A stretch of DNA of 11,873 nt. It comes from DATHGT01 sp035317605. GTDB taxonomy: Bacteria > Methylomirabilota > Methylomirabilia > Rokubacteriales > CSP1-6. A program made the translations under genes and the position numbers. The stretch covers positions 1-11,873 of the forward strand of contig DATHGT010000217.1 in assembly GCA_035317605.1 (NCBI GenBank), in the 5' to 3' direction. Under the pieces are notes generated by a model, which was given only the letters and a program-made list of their open reading frames with translations, made no database searches and was not told where the DNA came from. Shown piece by piece: positions 6,855 to 11,873 of the stretch (positions are counted from its first letter, which is position 1; each line of letters opens with the position of its first letter).

Positions 6855-7379
6855 ATGACCCTTTCCCTCTTCGTGGGTTACCTAGTGGCCACACACTGGG
6901 AGCTCAGTCTACTGCGCGATTACATTGGAGAATCCGAGGCGCCACGAATAATGCCGAAGACATACATCGCTGTCGTCTTGCTCGCTCTGGTGTTCGGGGT
7001 GCTCATCACCGTTTCTGACAAGATACTGTGGTATTCACTCGTCTTGGTCGCGTACAACTTGGCCGATCTGTGGGGCAGCTGGCAGGTAGCTCGAATGCTC
7101 GAACCGATGATCAAGAGGACAGAGGCCAAAACACTCGATCCCGAGGATCGGAACGCCGTCGAGACGATTCGGCATTTCTATTTCGACAATCCGACCCTCC
7201 CCCGAATCGTGACGATGATGTTTTTCGACTGGGTGGCCGTATGTTTCGCCCTATCGTTTCACTTTACCGGCCTGCCGGTGTATCGAAACGCTGCCTACGT
7301 CATCGTGCTCATCACGATCATCGGAGGCGAGATTGTCATCCAGTGGTGGCGAGTGCGGTCGATTTACAAGCTCGACTAA
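6855..7379 (+). CDS. Unrecognised multi-pass membrane protein
   Basis: I do not recognise this 174-aa protein. Hydrophobic segments at about 36-53, 57-73, 118-139 and 146-164 look like four transmembrane helices, and the N-terminal 1-14 is also fairly hydrophobic. Between helices 2 and 3 is a charged loop of about 35 residues (MIKRTEAKTLDPEDRNAVE), and the tail ends WWRVRSIYKLD. Its base composition is clearly lower in GC than its neighbours, with many AT-ending codons, which suggests acquisition by transfer. The ATG at 6855 has no visible Shine-Dalgarno sequence; a later in-frame ATG at 6951 would begin just before the first strong helix and cannot be excluded. It is divergent from the toxin-antitoxin pair and convergent with the fused CoA-transferase 102 bp away. 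The helix pattern supports an inner membrane protein; no function is assigned. Confidence 0.7.
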   Translation: MTLSLFVGYLVATHWELSLLRDYIGESEAPRIMPKTYIAVVLLALVFGVLITVSDKILWYSLVLVAYNLADLWGSWQVARMLEPMIKRTEAKTLDPEDRNAVETIRHFYFDNPTLPRIVTMMFFDWVAVCFALSFHFTGLPVYRNAAYVIVLITIIGGEIVIQWWRVRSIYKLD

Positions 7380-7481
7380 ATCAATAGCCGGTTTCGATGC
7401 CTCGAAGTCTCCCGTCGAACCACACAAGGTGTGTGATGCGACCGCGCAGGAAAGGCCGCGCCCCTGTCAGCCGGCCCGCGG

Positions 7482-8876
7482 TCATTCCATCTCGCGGACG
7501 TTCGGCGCGACGGCGACTTCCATCTCGGTCAGCGCGATCACCTCGGCGGGCGTGAAGCCCGGCGCCAGGGCGTCGAGGACGAAGCGGCTCCCGTCCCAGC
7601 GCAGCAGCGCGAGGTCGGTCACCACGTAGCTCACGCAGCCCTTGCCGGTCAGCGGATAGGTGCACTGCTTCCGGAGCTTGGGGCGGCCCTTGCTGTCCAC
7701 GTGCTCCATCACGATGATCAGATCGCCCTTGCCGGACAGGAGATCCATCGCGCCGCCGATGCCGCCGCGCTTGGCGTCGGCGGTGCTCCAGTTGGCGACG
7801 CTGGCCCCCTGATCGACTTCGTAGGCGCCGAGGATCACGGTGTCGATGAATCCGCCGCGGGCCATCTCGAAGGACATCACGCTGTCGAAGAACGACGCGC
7901 CCGCGTTCAGGGCCACGAACTGGCCGGCCGCGTTGTAGATGTCGGGATCGATCTCGTTCTCCTCCGTGACCATCCGGCCGTAGCCGAGCACGCCGTTCTC
8001 GGCGTGGAGGATCACGTCGCGGCCCTCGAGATAATTCGACACCATCGTGGGGATGCCGACGCCGAGGTTCACGTAGGTCCCTTCCCGCACGAGCTTGGCC
8101 GCGTTCCTCGCGATGCCCTCGCGGGTCAGCGCGGGCTTGCCGTTGTAGAGGCGCGGCTGATCCGCCGGCCGACGCGCGGGCCGGCGCCAGGCCTTGCCGT
8201 CGACCACGTGCGTGGTCTTGATCACGCGCGAGACGAAGATGCCGGGCAGATCGATCAGCTCCGGTGGAATGACGCCGGGCTCCACGATCTCGTCCACCTC
8301 GACGATGGCCACCCGCGCGGCCTTGGCGAAGCTGGGGTTGAAGTTCTGGCTGCCGCCGCGGAACTGGACGTTGCCGAGACGATCGGCGCGATAGCCCCGG
8401 AGCAGCGCGTAGTCGACGTGGATCGCGTACTCGAGCACGTAAGGCTTGCCGTCGAACTCGCGAATCTCCCGGCCCGTCGCGAGGTCGGTGTGCACGCCGG
8501 TCGGCGAATAGAACGCGGGGACTCCGGCGCCACCCGCGCGGCAGCGCTCGACCAGGATGCCCTGGGGCACCAGCTCCACTTCCATCGTGCCGGCGGCGAT
8601 CTGCTCCTCGCTCGCGGTCGGCGTCCCCGGCCTCACCGAAAACGCCGCGATCAGTTTCTTCACCTGATTGTTCTCGGCCAGGATCTGGCCGCGCGTCGCC
8701 CCGGTGTCACCGAGGGAGTTGCAGACGAGCGTCAGCTCCTTCGTGCCCTGGTCGCGCAGGGCGCAGATCAGGGCGGTGGCGAACCGATGGGCCACGCCGA
8801 AACCCGCGATGGCCACCGTCGCGCCCTGTGGAATGTCGGCAACAGCCTGCTCGGGCGACGCAAAGATCTTGTTCAT
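7482..8876 (-). CDS. Fused-subunit 3-oxoacid CoA-transferase (SCOT-like, class I)
   Basis: The 464-aa chain joins both subunits that most bacteria encode separately (ScoA/AtoD and ScoB/AtoA). Residues 1 to about 222 form the alpha part, with VAIAGFGVAHRF (21-32) and GGAGVPAFYSPTGVHTD (115-131). A basic linker (about 223-249, including RRPARRPADQPR) follows. The beta part, about 250-464, has VNLGVGIPTMVSNYL (269-283), ENGVLGYG (293-300) with the catalytic glutamate expected at Glu293, and GGIGGAMDLLSG (371-382). Family chemistry is transfer of CoA from succinyl-CoA or acetyl-CoA to a 3-oxoacid through a glutamyl-CoA thioester. The ATG at 8876 is preceded by AGAAGGGA; the longer ORF start at 8981 adds only low-complexity Arg/Gly sequence. 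A promoter-like block shared with the CaiB operon lies upstream. The true acid substrate is unknown. It is cytoplasmic. Confidence 0.93.
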   Translation of the reverse strand: MNKIFASPEQAVADIPQGATVAIAGFGVAHRFATALICALRDQGTKELTLVCNSLGDTGATRGQILAENNQVKKLIAAFSVRPGTPTASEEQIAAGTMEVELVPQGILVERCRAGGAGVPAFYSPTGVHTDLATGREIREFDGKPYVLEYAIHVDYALLRGYRADRLGNVQFRGGSQNFNPSFAKAARVAIVEVDEIVEPGVIPPELIDLPGIFVSRVIKTTHVVDGKAWRRPARRPADQPRLYNGKPALTREGIARNAAKLVREGTYVNLGVGIPTMVSNYLEGRDVILHAENGVLGYGRMVTEENEIDPDIYNAAGQFVALNAGASFFDSVMSFEMARGGFIDTVILGAYEVDQGASVANWSTADAKRGGIGGAMDLLSGKGDLIIVMEHVDSKGRPKLRKQCTYPLTGKGCVSYVVTDLALLRWDGSRFVLDALAPGFTPAEVIALTEMEVAVAPNVREME

Positions 8877-8950
8877 GGCGGTCCCTTCTCCCCCGCGGTG
8901 ACGTCGTGTCTCCGTGCCGGCGAGCCGATCCCGACTTCGCGGCCCCGGCC

Positions 8951-8989
8951 GCGAGCCACCATCGCGCCCTCGGAGGGCCAAGTCAAGCG
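8951..8989 (-). promoter_or_regulatory. Promoter-like block upstream of the fused CoA-transferase, copy 2 of the shared element
   Basis: The minus-strand reading is CGCTTGACTTGGC, 10 variable bases, then CGCGATGGTGGCTCGC. TTGACT (complement of 8981-8986) would be the -35 and GATGGT (8958-8963) the -10 region, 82 bases from the start codon at 8876. Copy 1 at 5863-5901 matches 33 of 39 positions. The variable centre here contains CCTCCGAGGG, a small inverted repeat that copy 1 lacks. It lies in the 178-bp divergent gap shared with the GlcG-type gene. Confidence 0.5.
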
Positions 8990-9006
8990 CCTGACGGGAT
9001 CTTGGT

Positions 9007-9012
9007 TACACT
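9007..9012 (+). promoter_or_regulatory. Candidate -10 element for the GlcG/reductive-dehalogenase-like operon
   Basis: TACACT lies 43 bases before the ATG at 9055 in the divergent gap. It is the best -10-like hexamer on the plus strand there. No -35 match is seen at the right spacing, so a regulator-dependent promoter or a chance match are both possible. Confidence 0.3.
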
Positions 9013-9054
9013 AGGCGCGCGACGTCGAGACCCCAGGGAGGATCGCGGACGACC

Positions 9055-9453
9055 ATGGCAATTCCGGGCGAGAAGGCCATCCAGATGGTGCAACGCGCCC
9101 ACGCGCAGGCCGCGCAGCTGGACATCGCGGTGACGGCGGTGGTGGTCGACCAGAGCGGTCGCATGATCGCGCTCGGTCGAATGGACCGCGCGCGGCCCAT
9201 CACGGTGGAAATCGCGCTGAACAAGGCCTACACTGCCGCCAGCTTCCAGCAGCCGACCAAGGAGCTGGCGGGCGTGGCCGGGCAGACGTGGTTTCACAGC
9301 TTGGTCGTCTCGAGCAGCGGGCGCATCATGGCGGGGGCGGGCGCGCTCCCGATCGTCGAGGGCGGCAACGTCGTGGGCGCCGTGGCCGTGGCGGGCGGTA
9401 CCGAGGACCAGGATCAGCGCTGTGCCGAAGTTGCCCTGGCCTCGTACGCGTAA
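9055..9453 (+). CDS. GlcG/HbpS (DUF336) family heme- or corrinoid-binding protein
   Basis: The 132-aa single-domain protein has the full family pattern. An N-terminal helix (EKAIQMVQRAHAQAAQLD, 6-23) leads to VTAVVVDQSGRMIALGRMDRARP (26-48), VEIALNKAYTAASFQ (51-65), and the GALPIVEGGNVVGAVAVAGGT segment near the end. The family includes Streptomyces HbpS, a heme binder also reported to bind aquo-cobalamin, and the C-terminal domain of PduO, a cobalamin adenosyltransferase. Here it is the first gene of an operon with a reductive-dehalogenase-like protein 19 bp downstream, so a cobalamin-related role is attractive but inferred. There is no signal peptide, so it is cytoplasmic. GGGAGG (9036-9041) is about 13 nt from the ATG, rather far. 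A second copy of this domain is fused to a ferredoxin at the end of the window. Confidence 0.92.
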   Translation: MAIPGEKAIQMVQRAHAQAAQLDIAVTAVVVDQSGRMIALGRMDRARPITVEIALNKAYTAASFQQPTKELAGVAGQTWFHSLVVSSSGRIMAGAGALPIVEGGNVVGAVAVAGGTEDQDQRCAEVALASYA

Positions 9454-9472
9454 CGTGAGAGGAGAGCTCATC

Positions 9473-10780
9473 GTGGCCGATTCCGTCGACACGACCGAGT
9501 TCCCGACCCCCGACCTCGGGCGGTCGGTGCGCATCGTGGGGCCCGTCGTGAACGTGGAGGTGAGCCAGACGCCTCACCCCAAGAACTCGCGCGGCGAGCT
9601 GGGCAAGGCCCTCTTCAACTGGTACCGCAACAGCATCTCGCGCGATCCCCTCACCCGCGTGTCCGGGCCGAACCACTTCGCCGACCGCCGACAGTTCCTG
9701 GCCGCAGTACTGACCCAGGCTCCCAAGGGCCGGGTCAACGCGCGACGAGTCACCGTGCCGGATGCCGCCGCCATGACCCGCCACATCAAGGCCGTGGCCC
9801 GTCACATGGGCGCCGACGTGGTCGCGGTGGCCCGCGCGCATCCGACCTTCATGTACGCCGGTGGCCGTTCGGCCAGCGACGCGCCGTCGAGGGACGCGTA
9901 TCAGAACAGGTCGGAGGACGCGGACCAGCCCAGGAATCCGGAAGAGCTCGCGCGGCAGTATCCGTACGTCATCGTCGCGACCACGGCGTGGGACTACGAC
10001 AAGCTCCAGGCCCACCGCCACTTCATCGGCGACGCGGCCTACCACGTCTCGCAGATGAGGGCGGCCCTGATCCTCAAGGCGCTCGAAGGCTACGTCAGGG
10101 AGCTGGGCTACACGGCGCTCCGGGGCGTGGTGACCCCGCAGGCCGCGGCCCTCGCCTCGGGCGTGGGCGAGCTGGGCCGCAACGGGCTCATCATCAACAA
10201 GGACTGGGGCTCGCGCATCCACATGCCCGATCCCATCCTCACCGACCTTCCGCTGGTGCCGGACGAGCCGGTCGACGTCGGCGTGGAGGACTTCTGCAAG
10301 ATCTGCCGCAAGTGCGCGGTGAACTGCCCGACCAACAGCATCCCGTTCGGCGACAAGGTCACCTTCAACGGGGTGGAGAAGTACAAGATCAACTGGCTCA
10401 CCTGCTACAAGCTGCGGCCGTACGTCCACGAACAATGGGGAAGCTGCCTGACCTGCGCCACCGTGTGCCCGTTCACCAAGCCCAACGTGTGGTGGCGGAG
10501 CCTCACCGTGTGGGCGCTCCGCACGTGTCCCATCCTCGCCCGGCCGCTGCTCGTGCGCGCGCTCAAGGCCATCGACGATCGCTTCTGGGGAGTGGTGAGT
10601 CAAAAACGGGTGCGCTGGCTCGACTACGACTCCGGCGTCAAGCCCGGCGAGCGCGCCTGCACGGTGGCCGGCTGCACGGCCGCCCACGAGAACGAGGCGT
10701 CGAGCCAGGTCATCGGGAGCATCGGCTACTACGTTCCGCTGAAGGAGAACACCAACCGGTTCGTGAAGCGGGACGGCTAG
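9473..10780 (+). CDS. Reductive-dehalogenase-like cobalamin/2x[4Fe-4S] protein
   Basis: The protein has 435 aa. The first cluster motif is FCKICRKCAVNCP with Cys275, 278, 281 and 285. The second uses Cys325, 328 and 332 in CLTCATVCP, with Cys311 as the likely fourth ligand. Before them are the reductive-dehalogenase landmarks AVARHMGADVVAVA (107-120), YVRELGYTAL (207-216), GELGRNGLI (232-240) and ILTDLPLVPDEPVDVGV (255-271). Tyr190 sits where a catalytic tyrosine is expected, by ungapped reasoning only. QueG is a related cobalamin/Fe-S enzyme, but the LTDLPL-PDEPVD-G pattern and cluster order fit RdhA better. The start is GTG at 9473, with AGGAG (9460-9464) 8 nt upstream; the ATG at 9422 would lie inside the GlcG-type gene. 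There is no N-terminal Tat signal and no RdhB-like anchor, so it is probably cytoplasmic and not respiratory. The substrate is unknown; dehalogenation is not proven. Confidence 0.85.
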   Translation: MADSVDTTEFPTPDLGRSVRIVGPVVNVEVSQTPHPKNSRGELGKALFNWYRNSISRDPLTRVSGPNHFADRRQFLAAVLTQAPKGRVNARRVTVPDAAAMTRHIKAVARHMGADVVAVARAHPTFMYAGGRSASDAPSRDAYQNRSEDADQPRNPEELARQYPYVIVATTAWDYDKLQAHRHFIGDAAYHVSQMRAALILKALEGYVRELGYTALRGVVTPQAAALASGVGELGRNGLIINKDWGSRIHMPDPILTDLPLVPDEPVDVGVEDFCKICRKCAVNCPTNSIPFGDKVTFNGVEKYKINWLTCYKLRPYVHEQWGSCLTCATVCPFTKPNVWWRSLTVWALRTCPILARPLLVRALKAIDDRFWGVVSQKRVRWLDYDSGVKPGERACTVAGCTAAHENEASSQVIGSIGYYVPLKENTNRFVKRDG

Positions 10781-11328
10781 TGGCGTTTCGGCTGTGGAAG
10801 CACTCGCCGAAGAACGATCCCTACTGGGACGCGTACATCAAGACCGCGCCCGCTGACCTCGCCAACTCGGCGTCCGAGATCATCCGACGCGCTCCCGAAG
10901 GCAACGTCTTCCCGACGCGGACCGACCTGCACACCCCCGAGATCACCTCCCGTCACGTCAAGGGGATGGCGCGCTATCTCGGCGCCGACCTGGTGGGGAT
11001 CGCCGCCTTGACTGCCGAGGACGAGCCCCATCCGTTCGCGGTCGTCTGCGCCGTGCGCGCGGACGACGATCCGCAAACGTCGCCCGGGCTGGGCGGCCAG
11101 GTGCCGGTGCAGAACGGGCTGTTCGTCACCTTCGTGCTCAGCGCGTGGATTCGAGAGCTCGGCTTTCGCGCCACCAGCACGCCCGAGGCCCCGGCCGAGC
11201 GGCTCGCCGCGCAGGCCGGCCTGGGCACGCTGAACCGCGAGGGCCGGCTCGTGACGCGTGAATTCTCCGCCCGCGTTCACGTGGCCAACGTGATCCTGAC
11301 CGATCTGCCGCTCGCCCCCGACGGGTAG
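10780..11328 (+). CDS. Truncated reductive-dehalogenase-like domain without Fe-S clusters
   Basis: The 182-aa protein is a shortened paralogue of the upstream gene. RRAPEGNVFPTRTDLHTPEITSRHVKGMARYLGADLVGIAAL (36-77) aligns with its residues 82-121, and AWIRELGF (122-129) with its VRELGY helix. AGLGTLNREGRLVTREFSARVHVANVILTDLPLAPDG aligns with the segment just before its first cysteine cluster, and there it stops. No cluster cysteines are present, and the position of Tyr190 is a glycine in ungapped alignment. It starts at GTG 10780, overlapping the preceding TAG by one base (TAGTG), so it is translationally coupled. The TAG at 11326 is followed in the same frame by the ferredoxin-GlcG gene. 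It could be a cobalamin-binding partner subunit, or a decayed copy; the intact frame and preserved motifs favour a working protein. Confidence 0.72.
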   Translation: MAFRLWKHSPKNDPYWDAYIKTAPADLANSASEIIRRAPEGNVFPTRTDLHTPEITSRHVKGMARYLGADLVGIAALTAEDEPHPFAVVCAVRADDDPQTSPGLGGQVPVQNGLFVTFVLSAWIRELGFRATSTPEAPAERLAAQAGLGTLNREGRLVTREFSARVHVANVILTDLPLAPDG

Positions 11329-11349
11329 TTCCGGAAGTCCGCGCCCCGC

Positions 11350-11873
11350 GTGCCCTACGTCATCACGAGCCTCTGCACCAACGATGGAGCGTGCGTCGAG
11401 GTGTGCCCGGTCGCCTGCATCCACACGACCCCTGGCGCGAGCCAGTTCTACATCGATCCCGACGTGTGCATCGACTGCGAGCAGTGCGAGATCGTCTGCC
11501 CGGTCGACGCGATCTTCAAGGACGTCGACATCCCCGCCGAGCACACGGACTCCATCGAGGTGAACGCCAGCTTCTTTCGCCGGCACAAGGCGGCCGTCGA
11601 GCCGATCTCCGTGCAGACCGCGTGGGACATGATCCACCGCGCGCACGCCTATGCGGAACGGGCGGGGATCAAGATCACGGCCGCCGTGGTGGATGAAGCG
11701 GGGTCTCCGATCGCCGTGGGACGGATGGACGGCGCCGATCCTCACTCGGCGGAGCTGGCCTTCCACAAGGCCTACACCGCCGCCGCCTTTCACGTCGCCA
11801 CCGCCGAGCTGGCGCCGCAGGCGCAACGACCGTGGCTGCGCAGCCTCGCCGTCGCCCACCGTGGCCGCATCCT
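11350..11873 (+). CDS. Ferredoxin fused to a GlcG/HbpS domain, 3' end cut by window edge
   Basis: The 174 visible residues start at GTG with VPYVITSLCTNDGACVEVCP, the usual start of FdxA-type ferredoxins. Cysteines are at 9, 15, 19, 23, 40, 43, 46 and 50. The second set, CIDCEQCEIVCPVDAI, is a complete CxxCxxCxxxCP. In the first, the second ligand position is Asp12 (CxxDxxCxxxCP), as in ferredoxins with a convertible [3Fe-4S]/[4Fe-4S] cluster. After a linker (about 56-86), residues 88 onward form a GlcG/HbpS domain: AWDMIHRAHAYAERAGIKI, VGRMDGADPHSAELAFHKAYTAAAFH, then the sequence ends. It is in the same frame as the gene before it, separated by TAG plus 21 bases. A GGAAG at 11333-11337 is a weak ribosome binding site, 12 nt from the GTG. 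It probably passes electrons to the cobalamin proteins upstream; this is inference. Confidence 0.85.
   Translation, partial: MPYVITSLCTNDGACVEVCPVACIHTTPGASQFYIDPDVCIDCEQCEIVCPVDAIFKDVDIPAEHTDSIEVNASFFRRHKAAVEPISVQTAWDMIHRAHAYAERAGIKITAAVVDEAGSPIAVGRMDGADPHSAELAFHKAYTAAAFHVATAELAPQAQRPWLRSLAVAHRGRI

Noticed and set aside
7390..7435. Two small hairpins (TTCGA/TCGAA and CACAC/GTGTG) in the convergent gap, possible terminator
   Set aside because: The stems are only 5 bp, without a following T-run, and could be chance.
7701..9014. 437-aa open frame antisense to the fused CoA-transferase
   Set aside because: It is a shadow of a well-supported gene with no ribosome binding site or family features.
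9422..9472. Upstream ATG start for the RdhA-like gene
   Set aside because: It would overlap the GlcG-type gene by 32 bp. The GTG at 9473 has an AGGAG at ideal spacing.
9686..9709. RRQFLAAVL in the RdhA-like protein, resembling a twin-arginine motif
   Set aside because: It lies near residue 72 rather than at the N-terminus and is followed by polar and charged residues, not a long hydrophobic stretch and cleavage site.
9326..10687. 453-aa open frame antisense to the RdhA-like gene
   Set aside because: It is opposite a frame with intact Fe-S and RdhA motifs, and its translation is low-complexity Arg/His/Val/Gly-rich.
1..11873. tRNA, rRNA or CRISPR array
   Set aside because: No cloverleaf-like segment, rRNA signature or regularly spaced direct repeats were seen on either strand.

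Overview
This is a high-GC bacterial window, roughly two thirds G+C by eye, with tightly packed genes, frequent GTG starts and clear AGGAG-type ribosome binding sites. The gene content is acyl-CoA metabolism plus cobalamin/iron-sulfur redox proteins. It suggests an uncultivated soil or groundwater lineage such as Rokubacteria/Methylomirabilota or a high-GC proteobacterium. That assignment is inference, because no rRNA or marker gene is present.

Region A (1-1863): a RidA-family gene cut by the left edge and a small exported NTF2/SnoaL-like protein lie on the minus strand. A crotonase-superfamily gene is divergent on the plus strand. Region B (1912-5788, all minus strand): an apparent operon, read from 5788 leftwards, encodes a CaiB/BaiF CoA-transferase, a carboxymuconolactone decarboxylase-family protein, a zinc-free quinone-oxidoreductase-type dehydrogenase and a CapA-like metallophosphatase. 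It looks like a small catabolic operon for an organic acid handled as its CoA ester.

Region C (about 5931-7380) looks like an accessory insert. It holds a 211-bp imperfect palindrome with 23-bp ends resembling a MITE, a DUF433/DUF5615 toxin-antitoxin pair, and an unrecognised four-helix membrane protein gene with visibly lower GC. Region D (7482-8876, minus strand) is a fused two-subunit 3-oxoacid CoA-transferase. Its upstream sequence shares a 39-bp promoter-like block with the CaiB operon, placed at exactly the same distance from the start codon.

Region E (9055-11873, plus strand) is the most unusual part. It encodes a stand-alone GlcG/HbpS-type protein, then a reductive-dehalogenase-like protein with two iron-sulfur cluster motifs but no Tat signal. 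Next comes a second, truncated reductive-dehalogenase-like domain with no iron-sulfur part, and then a ferredoxin fused to another GlcG/HbpS domain that runs off the right edge. The four genes are contiguous or overlapping, so they form one transcription unit. GlcG/HbpS domains are known binders of heme, and some relatives bind cobalamin, while reductive dehalogenases use cobalamin plus two Fe-S clusters. The cassette therefore looks like a cytoplasmic corrinoid/Fe-S redox system in which the usual domains are duplicated and redistributed over separate chains. The function and substrate are unknown.
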